DNA of 64,000 bases from the NCBI RefSeq assembly GCF_014646575.1, contig NZ_BMNN01000006.1, positions 105,196-169,195 of the forward strand. The letters run 5' to 3'. The position numbers and the translations under genes are program-made. Positions 42,633-51,392 of the stretch are shown here, piece after piece (position 1 is the stretch's first letter; each line of letters starts with the position of its first letter). The stretch comes from Halopseudomonas pertucinogena (lineage in GTDB: Bacteria > Pseudomonadota > Gammaproteobacteria > Pseudomonadales > Pseudomonadaceae). Below the pieces are notes generated by a model that saw nothing but the letters and a program-made list of their open reading frames with translations, was not told the origin of the DNA and did no database searches.

Positions 42633-43592
42633 TTATCCAGCCTGGTGCTGCTCCAGATCCACCAGCCGGCTGGTGGGGCCGTCCGCCTCAAGACGCTCGC
42701 GGATCAGCTCCGGCCAGCGGCTGCGTGAGCGGCGCTTGGCTATGGCGTACGTGAGGTTCTGTATGGCATTCATCGGCGCCAAAAATATGCCTCCAATCAA
42801 CAGCACAAGATCATCTGCGCCGAGAAAGTTGCGTCCGTTGTTAGCTCTGTACTGGTTTTTTATATCCCGCCATTGCAAACGCGCCCACTGGCCTCGACGC
42901 TTGCGCACTTCTAGCATGCTGTGATTGAAGACTGGCGATTCACAGGTGTTCCCCTCCTCATCGAACCAAGGACCGTTATCCATATAAGCCCGAAGGTATT
43001 CCCAGAAGCCCAGTTGCATGCGCAGGCTTTTGCCCAGCGGGGAGCCAAGATTGATCAATACCTGTTCTTCCGGATGAGCGTACCGATGCAGTAGAACCTC
43101 CAGCGCAGCATGGCCCATACGTCCGGTGTAAGGACCAACGGTATTCATGCTGTAAGCAGCGGCGGCGATGCCGTCCCAGGGGCTATGGTATAGCTTGCCG
43201 TCCTGCTCGAAGTACAACTCGCGGGTACGGCGATTGAACAATATGGGCAAGGGCATGGGGCGGAGAACCTCCCAGAGGAAAGGCAAGACCGCACACGCGA
43301 TCGCTATGATAAGTGCCTGCAAAGCATTCTGAGGATTACCATGGTAATAAGCCAACATCGCCATTATTAGGAGAAAACCTCCCAACGCGCCTCCCAAGAC
43401 ACCAGTCAACATCCCGCGATGGACGCTGTCTCCATGCTCAATAGAAAGATAATGTTCCGTGTGCTCCTCTACGTCGGGCATGCACATCAGCGTAGCGCCA
43501 GTATGTTGATCAGTCTGCAGCGGATAGCCATCCAGAGCTTGGGCCAGGCGCTGGGATAGCGGACGAGCAGAATTATTGGCATGAGTTACCAT
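42633..43592 (-). CDS. DUF6708-like membrane protein, B-type copy 1
   Basis: A 319-residue protein. The layout is an N-terminal soluble part (PLSQRLAQALDGYPLQTDQ, VEEHTEHYLSIEHGDS), a membrane hairpin (residues about 55-105), the block EVLRPMPLPILFNRRTRELY, WDGIAAAAYSMNTVGPYTGRMGHAALEVLLHRY, and a third hydrophobic segment near residue 265 (LVLLIGGIFLAPMNAIQNL) before an Arg-rich end (AKRRSRSRWPELIRERLE). Its membrane segments and its C-terminal hydrophobic segment differ from B2 and B3. It shares RP-x-P-x-R/N-R-x2-RE spacing with the A type, so A and B are distant relatives. AAGGATC lies 4 bp upstream. Preceded by the shared 43-bp element. Confidence 0.7.
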   Translation of the reverse strand: MVTHANNSARPLSQRLAQALDGYPLQTDQHTGATLMCMPDVEEHTEHYLSIEHGDSVHRGMLTGVLGGALGGFLLIMAMLAYYHGNPQNALQALIIAIACAVLPFLWEVLRPMPLPILFNRRTRELYFEQDGKLYHSPWDGIAAAAYSMNTVGPYTGRMGHAALEVLLHRYAHPEEQVLINLGSPLGKSLRMQLGFWEYLRAYMDNGPWFDEEGNTCESPVFNHSMLEVRKRRGQWARLQWRDIKNQYRANNGRNFLGADDLVLLIGGIFLAPMNAIQNLTYAIAKRRSRSRWPELIRERLEADGPTSRLVDLEQHQAG

Positions 43593-43652
43593 CGTGATCC
43601 TTTCGGAGTGACAGTCGAGCCGTTACGGCGGATGGCGGTGCCGACATTATCT

Positions 43653-43695
43653 CCTATCGAACCTCACTTCGCCGTGAGCGAGTCGGCATTATCGA
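43653..43695 (-). promoter_or_regulatory. 43-bp conserved upstream element, copy at B1
   Basis: Aligns without gaps to the vgrG upstream copy (53581-53623) at 35 of 43 positions, with the last 22 plus-strand bases (GTGAGCGAGTCGGCATTATC and 2 more) the same. It lies 60 bp before the B1 start. It contains GATAAT on the minus strand. Shared promoter or operator is inferred. Confidence 0.6.
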
Positions 43696-43733
43696 CTATG
43701 CAAGGCTGAACCTCCCGTTGTCGCACCTATAGA

Positions 43734-44699
43734 TCAACCCGCCTCTGACGAAAGCTTCGAGGTTGCGGCAAACTCCAGTTCTTTCTCCCGTTCGGCAATG
43801 GCTTTCTCCAGCTCGGGCGAGCGTTTGGCCCATTGCTCCGGAGGTAGAGACTGTGACCAAGCGATGGACTCGGGGCTGGTCAGATCGGGGATGACGGCGA
43901 ATTTCTTGCGGGTCAGATAATCCAGTACGAAGACATTGAAAAAGAAGCTGAACAGACCAATTTCGATAATAGTACGTAGCCAGCCATTGGCTTTTATGCC
44001 TTCACGCATGTCGTGCATGAAGCTTTCCCAGATACCCATATGGCCATTATGCACTGGTGAAGGCTCTGGCACTGCTTCAGGTCCCACTTCCATAAAGCTG
44101 CGAATGCACTCCCACTGGCGCATGGCCGCAATACCCGGACCCGGGCTGACCATGATGGCCCAGCCTTCCTTGTTCATATGGAAGGGTTCGTCGATCTGAT
44201 CCTTGTACGGAAACCACAACAGCAGTCCACCCATCTTGGCGGCACCGAACTGACCGATCATGGTCGCGCTGGGAGCGATGGCATGTACCCGCTCCCAGGG
44301 TACTGTCCACTCCTCTCCCTCTGGGGTGACGATGCGGACTTCGCGGCGTTGGCGGTGGAAGCGCAGGGGTGGCATCAGTGGGCGGCGGTAGGCCTTGATG
44401 TAGCCCTTCCACAGAAAGCCCATCATTACGCCACTAATTAATCCGATTAGAATCGCTGCTAAAAATATCCCTTGGAATAGTGCAAGCAGGATACCTCCAG
44501 CAAAAATCAACGACATTGAGTACAAGGTTACCCAGCCCCCTGATAGCGAGAGGCTGCCAATATCCAGATAAATATCGTTCTTTCGCCAGATCATACCCAG
44601 CACATCGGAGGCCGGCTGGCCGGTAGGGATAGGCAGCGGAGAAAGGTGCTCCTGTTTCCATAACAGACCTGTCTTTACATCACCTGCCTGCTGGGTCAT
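43734..44699 (-). CDS. DUF6708-like membrane protein, A-type copy 2
   Basis: A 321-residue A-type protein. Its membrane hairpin (GGWVTLYSMSLIFAGGILLA, LFQGIFLAAILIGLISGVMM) is nearly the same as in A3 and unlike A1. Its C-terminal segment (MGIWESFMHDMREGIKANGW, LRTIIEIGLFSFFFNVFVLD) is unlike A1 and A3. The soluble block between them is almost unchanged among all copies. ATG at 44699, with GGAGAAAAAAC just before it. Same inferred function as A1. Confidence 0.7.
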   Translation of the reverse strand: MTQQAGDVKTGLLWKQEHLSPLPIPTGQPASDVLGMIWRKNDIYLDIGSLSLSGGWVTLYSMSLIFAGGILLALFQGIFLAAILIGLISGVMMGFLWKGYIKAYRRPLMPPLRFHRQRREVRIVTPEGEEWTVPWERVHAIAPSATMIGQFGAAKMGGLLLWFPYKDQIDEPFHMNKEGWAIMVSPGPGIAAMRQWECIRSFMEVGPEAVPEPSPVHNGHMGIWESFMHDMREGIKANGWLRTIIEIGLFSFFFNVFVLDYLTRKKFAVIPDLTSPESIAWSQSLPPEQWAKRSPELEKAIAEREKELEFAATSKLSSEAG

Positions 44700-44809
44700 G
44701 TTTTTTCTCCAGCCGCAGCTTTCCAGGGATATCGGCGCTTCGAAACAGCCTGTCGCTGGGTAGTGGCAATAAAACGATCTGTTTACGTGTACCGCATTTC
44801 ATTTATTGT

Positions 44810-45769
44810 TCATCCACCCTGTTGCTGCTCCAGATCCACCAGCCTAGTGGTCGGACCGTCTGGCTCAAGGCGTTCACGGATCAACTCCGGCCAGCGGCTG
44901 CGGGAGCGCCGCTTGGCGATGGCGTAGGTGAAGTTCTGTACAGCATGGAATGGGAGGAAGAATATTCCGCCCAGCAACAGAATAACGTGAGCTCCTTTGA
45001 GAAAGTTACGTCCATTGTTGGCTTCGTATTCTTTCCTGATCAACCCCCAATACAAGCGCACCATTTGCCCTTTTGTCTGGTGAACGTCCAGCATGCCCAG
45101 GTTGAAACTTCTCGAGTCGGTCGGATTACCCTGCTCATCGAACCAGGGACCGTTGTTCATATAGGCTCGAAGATATTCCCAGAAGCCCAGCTGCATGGGC
45201 AGGCTCTTGCCCAAGGGGGACCCGAGATTGATCAACACCTGTTCTTCGGGATGGCCATACCGATGCAGGAGGGCTTCCAGTGCAGCGTGGCCCATGCGCC
45301 CTGTGTAGGGGCCAACGGTCTCCGCGCTGTAGGCGGCAGCGGCAATGCCGTCCCAAGGGCTGTGGTATAGCTGACCTTCCTGCTCGAAATACACCTCTCG
45401 GGTACGGCGATTGAACAGAATGGGCAGCGGCATAGGGCGCAGGATTTCCCAGAGAAACGATGGCACGAAGCAAACCACCGCGATCAAAAAGTACATCAGG
45501 GCGGTTCCAAGATCGTTGTCCAGTAAAAATATAACCGCAAAGACCCCAAAAAAAAACGAGCACATCCCACCCAAGGCACCACTCAACATCCCCCGGTGTG
45601 CGCTATCTCCATGTTCAATCGCAATATAGTGCTCCGTATGCTGTTCTACTTCGGGCATGCACATTAGCGCCGCACCGGTGGATCGGTCAGCCTGCAGCGG
45701 ATAACCATCCAATGCCTGAGCCAGGCGCTGGGATAGTGGGTGAGCAGGATTGTTGATGTGGCACACCAT
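44810..45769 (-). CDS. DUF6708-like membrane protein, B-type copy 2
   Basis: A 319-residue B-type protein. The membrane hairpin (GGMCSFFFGVFAVIFLLDND, LMYFLIAVVCFVPSFLWEIL) is its own version. The C-terminal part (KGAHVILLLGGIFFLPFHAV) is nearly the same as in B3, at DNA level too. I start at MVCHINNPAHPLSQRL (45769), which has AAGGATCC 4 bp upstream as in B1; an in-frame ATG at 45802 would overlap less conserved sequence. Preceded 50 bp upstream by the shared 43-bp element. Confidence 0.7.
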   Translation of the reverse strand: MVCHINNPAHPLSQRLAQALDGYPLQADRSTGAALMCMPEVEQHTEHYIAIEHGDSAHRGMLSGALGGMCSFFFGVFAVIFLLDNDLGTALMYFLIAVVCFVPSFLWEILRPMPLPILFNRRTREVYFEQEGQLYHSPWDGIAAAAYSAETVGPYTGRMGHAALEALLHRYGHPEEQVLINLGSPLGKSLPMQLGFWEYLRAYMNNGPWFDEQGNPTDSRSFNLGMLDVHQTKGQMVRLYWGLIRKEYEANNGRNFLKGAHVILLLGGIFFLPFHAVQNFTYAIAKRRSRSRWPELIRERLEPDGPTTRLVDLEQQQGG

Positions 45770-45819
45770 TCGTGGATCCTTGATGAGTAACGGAGCGCGC
45801 AAAGGCGCAGGACTTGTCT

Positions 45820-45862
45820 CCTATCGCGCCTCATTTGGCCGTGAGCGAGTTGGCATTATCAA
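45820..45862 (-). promoter_or_regulatory. 43-bp conserved upstream element, copy at B2
   Basis: Same length and register as the copies at 43653 and 53581, with GTGAGCGAGTTGGCATTATC in the most conserved part (one change). It lies 50 bp before the B2 start. Confidence 0.6.
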
Positions 45863-45913
45863 CAAATGCCCGGGCTGAATCTCCTACCGCAGTGCCTCGC
45901 CTACCCGTTGCAC

Positions 45914-46888
45914 CTATAGATCAACTGGCTCTGATGACGAAGCGAGTTTGGCGGTTGCGGCAGCTTCAAGGTCCTTCTCTCGCTCTGCAATGGCTGCCTC
46001 CAGTTCCGGCGAGCGCTTGGCCCATTGCTCCGGAGGTAAAGATTGGGACCAGGCGATGGACTCCGAGCTGGTCAGGTCGGGAATGACGGCGAATTTCTTC
46101 TTGTGCAGCCAATGGTAACCCATCGGGTTGAACAGGATCTGGCCTATACCCACGTCCCATAACAAGGTCAGAAGAAGCCCGTGGTGTTGTCGAGCCTTGT
46201 GAAACTCTTCGACAAAGATATCTCGCAGGCTTTCATCCCGGACGTGTGTGGGTTCCGGTACCGCTTCAGGACCGATCTCCATAAAACTGCGAATGCACTC
46301 CCACTGGCGCATGGCCGCAATACCCGGGCCCGGGCTGACCATGATGGCCCAGCCTTCCTTGTTCATATGGAAGGGTTCGTCAATCTGATCCTTGTACGGA
46401 AACCACAACAGCAACCCACCCATCTTGGCGGCACCAAACTGACCGATCATCGTCGCGCTGGGAGCGATGGCATGTACGCGCTCCCAGGGCACTGTCCACT
46501 CCTCGCCCTCCGGCGTAACGATACGGACTTCCCGACGCTGGCGGTGAAAGCGCAGGGGTGGCATCAATGGGCGGCGGTAGGCTTTGATATAGCCCTGCCA
46601 CAGAAAGCCCATCATTACGCCACTAATTAGTCCGATAAGAATCGCTGCCAAAAATATCCCTTGAAATAGTGCAAGCAGGATACCTCCAGCAAAAATCAAC
46701 GACATTGAGTACAAGGTTACCCAGCCCCCTGATAGCGAGAGGCTGCCAATATCCAAAAAAATATCGTTCTTTCGCCAGATCATACCCAGCACATCGGAGG
46801 CCGGCTGGCCGGTAGGGATAGGCAGCGGAGAGAGGTGCTCCTGTTTCCATAACAGACCTGCCTTTACCTCACCTGCCTGCGGGGTCAT
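45914..46888 (-). CDS. DUF6708-like membrane protein, A-type copy 3 (mosaic)
   Basis: A 324-residue A-type protein built from parts of the other two: the membrane hairpin follows A2 (LSLSGGWVTLYSMSLIFAGG) while the C-terminal segment follows A1 (SLRDIFVEEFHKARQHHGLL, LTLLWDVGIGQILFNPMGYH). The last residues (KLASSSEPVDL) differ from the KLSSEAG end of A1 and A2. ATG at 46888, with GGGAGAAAAAAAC before it. Gene conversion or unequal crossing over within the array explains this best. Confidence 0.72.
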   Translation of the reverse strand: MTPQAGEVKAGLLWKQEHLSPLPIPTGQPASDVLGMIWRKNDIFLDIGSLSLSGGWVTLYSMSLIFAGGILLALFQGIFLAAILIGLISGVMMGFLWQGYIKAYRRPLMPPLRFHRQRREVRIVTPEGEEWTVPWERVHAIAPSATMIGQFGAAKMGGLLLWFPYKDQIDEPFHMNKEGWAIMVSPGPGIAAMRQWECIRSFMEIGPEAVPEPTHVRDESLRDIFVEEFHKARQHHGLLLTLLWDVGIGQILFNPMGYHWLHKKKFAVIPDLTSSESIAWSQSLPPEQWAKRSPELEAAIAEREKDLEAAATAKLASSSEPVDL

Positions 46889-46999
46889 GTTTTTTTCTCC
46901 CGCCGCAGCTTTCCCGGGAAAACGGTGTTCCAAAACAGCCCGTCGCTGGGCAGTGGCAATAAAACAATCTGTTTACGTGTACCGCATTTCATTTATTGT

Positions 47000-47953
47000 T
47001 TATCCAGCCTGGCGCTGCTCCAGATCCACCAGCCGGCTGGTGGGACCGTCCGCCTCAAGACGCTCGCGGATCAGCTCCGGCCAGCGGCTGCGGGAGCGGC
47101 GCTTGGCGATGGCGTAGGTGAAGTTTTGTACAGCATGGAATGGGAGGAAGAATATTCCGCCCAGCAACAGAATAACGTGAGCTCCTTTGAGAAAGTTACG
47201 TCCATTGTTGGCTTCGTATTCTTTCCTGATCAACCCCCAATACAAGCGCACCATCTGCCCTTTTGTCTGGTGGACGTCCAGCATGCCCAGGTTGAAACTT
47301 CTCGAGTCGCTGGGATGACCCTGCTCATCGAACCAGGGACCGTTGTTCATATAGGCTCGAAGATATTCCCAGAAGCCCAGCTGCATGGGCAGGCTCTTGC
47401 CCAGCGGGGAGCCAAGGTTGATCAGCACCTGTTCCTCGGGATGGCCATACCGGTGCAAGAGGGCCTCCAGCGCAGCGTGGCCCATGCGCCCTGTGTAGGG
47501 GCCGACGGTGTCCACGCTGTAGGCGGCGGCAGCAATTCCGTCCCAAGGGCTGTGGTACAACTGGCCGTCCTGCTCGAAGTAGAGCTCCCGGGTGCGGCGA
47601 TTGAACAGAATGGGCAACGGCATGGGCCGTAGGATCTCCCAGAGGAAAGCCGGGAGAAAGAATCCTAGAGCGATCAGCAAGGCCATCAATGCAGAATCGA
47701 GTCGGCCATCTAAGGCGAATGCAACCGCAAATAACAGAAACCCTCCTCCCAACATTCCACCCAAAGCACCGGTCAACATTCCCCGGTGGGCGCTATCTCC
47801 ATGTTCAATCGCGAGATAATGCTCCGTATGCTCTTCCACTTCGGGTATACACATCAGCGCCGCGCCGGTGGATCGGTCAGCCTGCAGCGGATAACCATCA
47901 AGTGCCTGAGCCAGGCGCTGGGATAGCGGATGAGCAGGATTGTTGATAGTCAT
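47000..47953 (-). CDS. DUF6708-like membrane protein, B-type copy 3, next to the effector
   Basis: A 317-residue B-type protein whose ATG lies 2 bp after the effector stop, so it is probably translated from the vgrG mRNA. The position directly after a T6SS effector gene is where the cognate immunity gene usually sits. The membrane hairpin (GGMLGGGFLLFAVAFALDGR, LIALGFFLPAFLWEIL) differs from B1 and B2; the rest is close to B2. It lacks its own 43-bp upstream element, unlike B1 and B2. Best candidate for the current cognate immunity protein, by inference. Confidence 0.72.
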   Translation of the reverse strand: MTINNPAHPLSQRLAQALDGYPLQADRSTGAALMCIPEVEEHTEHYLAIEHGDSAHRGMLTGALGGMLGGGFLLFAVAFALDGRLDSALMALLIALGFFLPAFLWEILRPMPLPILFNRRTRELYFEQDGQLYHSPWDGIAAAAYSVDTVGPYTGRMGHAALEALLHRYGHPEEQVLINLGSPLGKSLPMQLGFWEYLRAYMNNGPWFDEQGHPSDSRSFNLGMLDVHQTKGQMVRLYWGLIRKEYEANNGRNFLKGAHVILLLGGIFFLPFHAVQNFTYAIAKRRSRSRWPELIRERLEADGPTSRLVDLEQRQAG

Positions 47954-47955
47954 TT

Positions 47956-50835
47956 TCAGCTCAACTCAACGTCTATGGGGGGCAGTATCAAACCCTCAAT
48001 GGGTTGGTAGGTCAATCGGCCTCGTATGGCAGCAAGACGGGAATAGCCTTCGTCGTGGTACGCCCGACGCAACGTGAGACCTGCCGGTTGCCGTACCACC
48101 CTGCCCCCTGTATCTGGGTCGAAAGGTATCGGGTCGCTTTCATCCCAGACCAACGGCACACACCGCCCTGTTGAGCGGAACAGATCCGCTTTCTGCTCCC
48201 ACTCCTCTTCACCATCGAAGCTGATCATCCCTTGACGGTATTCCTGTTGACCGGGCAGATGCAGGATAAGCCGCACTTCGCGGATCATCCGGCCCGTGCG
48301 CGGGTTGATATCCTGCCAGCGCTCCAGGCTGAGCTGAACCGGCAGTACAATCTGATATAAGGCAGTCAAGGTGCCTGGGAGGCTCCGCGACCACTCGGCC
48401 GGGCGGGTCCCGAAGCGGGTCTGCTTAAGCCATTGCTCCAGTGGCTTGTCCTCCGTGAAGAACAGAGTTACCAGCCCGGCGACAATCGTGATAGCCAGTC
48501 CCACCAGACTTAGACGAAGGGGCAATGACAACACCCGCAATCCGGTGGCTAGGGCTTGTGCCTCGCCTGCTAGTACTGCCGTGCGTGCGATACGTAGGGC
48601 GCGCATAGCTTCCAGTGATAGCCGCGCGTAGGTCAGACTTGCTCCAGCCAAACCAGCATGAACAGCAGCACTATCCAGGTCGCCGGTTCGATATGCCGTC
48701 AGTGCACGCCAGCCAAAAAAGAAAATATCCATGCCCGCAGTGATGGCCTGAAACAGCATGGTAGCTGCACCAAACCCAAGCGCATTTGCTAATAACCGCC
48801 GGGCTTCTGGATTAGTATTGCCTGCGTGGGCTACATGTTGGACCCATTCCGCATCAGCCCAGTGCTGTAAGAGTGCGGAGGAAGCCGCCGCTGTGGTAGT
48901 GAACGCACTAGCCAACGCTAATGAGTTCTTTGCCGATAGTTCCCGCCACGCAGCCTCTCCCGCCTGCCCCAAATTCCACACCGACACCATTGCAATCAAC
49001 GTCTTCAACGGCGCGTCGTTCAGCAGATCCTTGATATTATGCGGCAGCTCCAGACCGGCCTGTTGGCTACTGAGGGGCGGCAATGCCGGAGCCGGAGCCA
49101 TTGCCGGGCGAGGTTTCAATTCAGGCATCGCGCGGCCGTATCCGGGCTGCGTGAAGTTGCGTACCGGCGGGGCGTCGGGGTTGGGTACTACGCGCAGATG
49201 CGGGATTCCGGCCTTGATTTGCGAAGCCAGCGGGCTTCGTGCCGGTTTGCCAGGGCCTCTAGCTCTATCAGCTCTACCCTGTTGGCGTTCGTGCGCCTCA
49301 ATACGCCGCTCCAGGCTGCGTTTCTGTCCCTTGTTATGTGCCGTGCCGATCTGCGCTGTCATCCAGCGCAGTGCATCAGCGGGTGACAAGCTTTCTGCTT
49401 CCATAAGCTGCCTGCTGCGAGCCAGCATGGCTATCATCAGACTGTAAGTCAGACGATGGATTTCTTCTGGTAAGCTGCGCAGGCGTCCGCCTAATACCGG
49501 TGCGACGGCAGCAAACAGTGGTTCACCGCCCCCAGCCAAATGAAATTTCCCGAGATTTGCCGCGCCTAAATTGAGGGCGGCGGCGAAGGCTGCCGCTCGG
49601 GTTGTTGCGGCACCTACCCGAGCCAGATCGTCGGTGACGGCAGGCAGCGCATCCGGCACCTGTAACAATCGTTGCAGGTGAGCAGTATCAAGACGTTGGG
49701 TCAGGCCGAGGACAGACCATAGCAGCCAGGGTTGGCCCTTGACCTGAGCCGGATCTAGGGCATGCTCGATGGCTTTTACACCTGGAGAAGTCGCGGCGGG
49801 GCCGGTAAATGCAGCGGCAAAGCTGGCCTCCAGAAGCTCACGGGCGGCGGGCTGGGTGATGTCGAAGTGTTCACAGGCGCTTTCCAGGCTGTGGGGAGCG
49901 CTCTCGCCCAGTGTGGCGAACCAGTTGGACCATAAATCAGCCAGACGTAAGTGGTCTGCTTCCAGCGACTGCGTTTCCCGTGTTTGCTCCTCTAGAATGC
50001 TCTGCATATGCGGCAGATCAATAATGGATGCGAGCCGCCCGCGTATCTTCTCATCGCTGTTGCCCATGGACCGCACAATGGCGGCGATCGACCAATCTTC
50101 CATCCGGTGCCTATGCAGACTCTCAAAGGCCCGGGCGCGGGCGCGCATGAGACCGGCAATATCGAAAAGGACTCCCCAGGGGTCGTCCAGCACAGCGAAA
50201 TGTTGCTGCTCACAACGTTGCATCTGTTTCAGCGGTGGATCTTGCAACAGCCAGTAGCGCGGCTCTGGCGCGCAACTCCAGCGGAAGTTCTCGGGCCGCA
50301 TGTCGCCTGACTGGGGATGCAGGCTTTGTACTGGCCCACTGAACGGCGCTACCCCTGGCACGATTTCCCGCATCAGCCGTTGGCGTAAAGCCGGTTGTTG
50401 CTCAACCATGCCGAAGATCTCAGCACTCCACTGACAGGGAGACCAACACAAACGTACCGGCGAGCCGGCCGCCAGTATCAGGTAGGCCCGTGAAGTCCCA
50501 TCTTTCAATCCGCCACCGCGCCCGCTGGATGTCAGCAGTGAACCGCTGACTTCATATTCGCTTAGTTCATTAAGCGCCTCGTCCCATAGATACAGCCATC
50601 CATCACGCAACATGCGTGGTACATAGCCCATTGGATGGTCATGCAGTTGCGGATGATCGGGACCGAGTTCGGGAAACAGACCTTTCAGGGCCGGCAGACC
50701 GAACTTCGCAGCATCAAGGCTGGCAGGGTTCTGGGGGGCAATGGGGCCAATGGCATAACGCACCGGCAACACTGCAGCCAGCAGAGGGCAGGCGGCAGCT
50801 TGTAACCGCCCGGGCATAGCAACTGGTTGATTCAT
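47956..50835 (-). CDS. VasX/BTH_I2691-like T6SS effector, putative pore-forming toxin
   Basis: A 959-residue protein. The N-terminus (CPLLAAVLPVRYAIGPI, then YVPRMLRDGWLYLWDEALNE) matches the VasX N-terminal region of T6SS pore-forming effectors. A helical middle follows; residues about 590-640 are Pro/Ala-rich linker. Hydrophobic segments lie near 700-720 (GFGAATMLFQAITAGMDIFF) and 775-793 (LVGLAITIVAGLVTLFF). The final 165 residues (LEQWLKQTRFGTRP onward) form a beta-rich tail typical of BTH_I2691-type effectors. Expected action: inner-membrane depolarisation of rivals. It overlaps the DUF4123 gene by 4 bp (ATGA). No nuclease or lipase motif seen. Confidence 0.78.
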   Translation of the reverse strand: MNQPVAMPGRLQAAACPLLAAVLPVRYAIGPIAPQNPASLDAAKFGLPALKGLFPELGPDHPQLHDHPMGYVPRMLRDGWLYLWDEALNELSEYEVSGSLLTSSGRGGGLKDGTSRAYLILAAGSPVRLCWSPCQWSAEIFGMVEQQPALRQRLMREIVPGVAPFSGPVQSLHPQSGDMRPENFRWSCAPEPRYWLLQDPPLKQMQRCEQQHFAVLDDPWGVLFDIAGLMRARARAFESLHRHRMEDWSIAAIVRSMGNSDEKIRGRLASIIDLPHMQSILEEQTRETQSLEADHLRLADLWSNWFATLGESAPHSLESACEHFDITQPAARELLEASFAAAFTGPAATSPGVKAIEHALDPAQVKGQPWLLWSVLGLTQRLDTAHLQRLLQVPDALPAVTDDLARVGAATTRAAAFAAALNLGAANLGKFHLAGGGEPLFAAVAPVLGGRLRSLPEEIHRLTYSLMIAMLARSRQLMEAESLSPADALRWMTAQIGTAHNKGQKRSLERRIEAHERQQGRADRARGPGKPARSPLASQIKAGIPHLRVVPNPDAPPVRNFTQPGYGRAMPELKPRPAMAPAPALPPLSSQQAGLELPHNIKDLLNDAPLKTLIAMVSVWNLGQAGEAAWRELSAKNSLALASAFTTTAAASSALLQHWADAEWVQHVAHAGNTNPEARRLLANALGFGAATMLFQAITAGMDIFFFGWRALTAYRTGDLDSAAVHAGLAGASLTYARLSLEAMRALRIARTAVLAGEAQALATGLRVLSLPLRLSLVGLAITIVAGLVTLFFTEDKPLEQWLKQTRFGTRPAEWSRSLPGTLTALYQIVLPVQLSLERWQDINPRTGRMIREVRLILHLPGQQEYRQGMISFDGEEEWEQKADLFRSTGRCVPLVWDESDPIPFDPDTGGRVVRQPAGLTLRRAYHDEGYSRLAAIRGRLTYQPIEGLILPPIDVELS

Positions 50836-51392
50836 AAAGCTGCCTCCTGCGCTGCTTCATGGTTGCAGGCAAGCGCCTCCAGCAGCGGCCAATCCAGTGT
50901 AAATGTTGCGGCCGTGCCATCATCGAGATCTCTACAATCGTTCATCGGCAGCGGGTTCTTCCATATCCTGCAGGCGTTCCCCTTATAGCGCGCCCATATT
51001 TCATGAATGCCGTGCCAAAACCCGTCGGGCCAAACGGCGTCAGCGTGCCAAGCGTTCACCAGAGGGCGAGCGTCCGCCAGTCGCAACCAGTATTCACGAC
51101 CATCCGGTGACTGGATCTTCAGCCGGCGCCGCAATAATTCATATAGTCGGCCCTGCCCCACCTCTGTTTTTAACCAGACGGCGCTTTCCAACATCGTCGA
51201 GCCGCGCAACCAATCGGTATGCAAGCGGCTGCCCTCGTCTGCCTCCAGAAGAATCGGACCAACGTCTGCCAGTGCTTCATACGGGGTGCCAGACAGCAAT
51301 GGACTCAAACTGTGTTCTGAATAGGTATGGCTCAACCAGACAAGGGCATCACGCTGGAGAGCTCCGTCAACCAACAACGCCCCTTTACTCAT
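50832..51392 (-). CDS. DUF4123 T6SS effector adaptor
   Basis: A 186-residue DUF4123 protein. Such adaptors (Tap/Tec) bind a specific effector and load it onto Vgr[21 protein letters not shown] at the N-terminus, [11 protein letters not shown] near residue 45 and [13 protein letters not shown] near residue 101 are the family blocks. It overlaps vgrG and the effector by 4 bp each, so the three products are probably made in fixed ratio. The 3' end of vgrG encodes the tail it probably docks to. Confidence 0.88.
   Translation of the reverse strand: MSKGALLVDGALQRDALVWLSHTYSEHSLSPLLSGTPYEALADVGPILLEADEGSRLHTDWLRGSTMLESAVWLKTEVGQGRLYELLRRRLKIQSPDGREYWLRLADARPLVNAWHADAVWPDGFWHGIHEIWARYKGNACRIWKNPLPMNDCRDLDDGTAATFTLDWPLLEALACNHEAAQEAAL

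Larger units (their letters stand above)
41559..47953 (-). repeat. Tandem triplicated B-A gene cassette, period about 2.15-2.2 kb
   Basis: Three head-to-tail units: B3+A3 (47953-45914), B2+A2 (45769-43734) and B1+A1 (43592-41559), plus a fourth remnant. Start-to-start distances of the B genes are 2184 and 2177 bp. Soluble coding blocks and the B-A spacers (about 110 bp, containing CGATCTGTTTACGTGT or close variants) are nearly the same in all units; membrane-segment coding is where copies differ. Confidence 0.9.

Noticed and set aside
41559..47953. Assembly artefact as the explanation for the triplicated cassette
   Set aside because: The copies differ at many positions, including whole membrane segments, and the spacers differ in length, so they are not a collapsed or duplicated read artefact.
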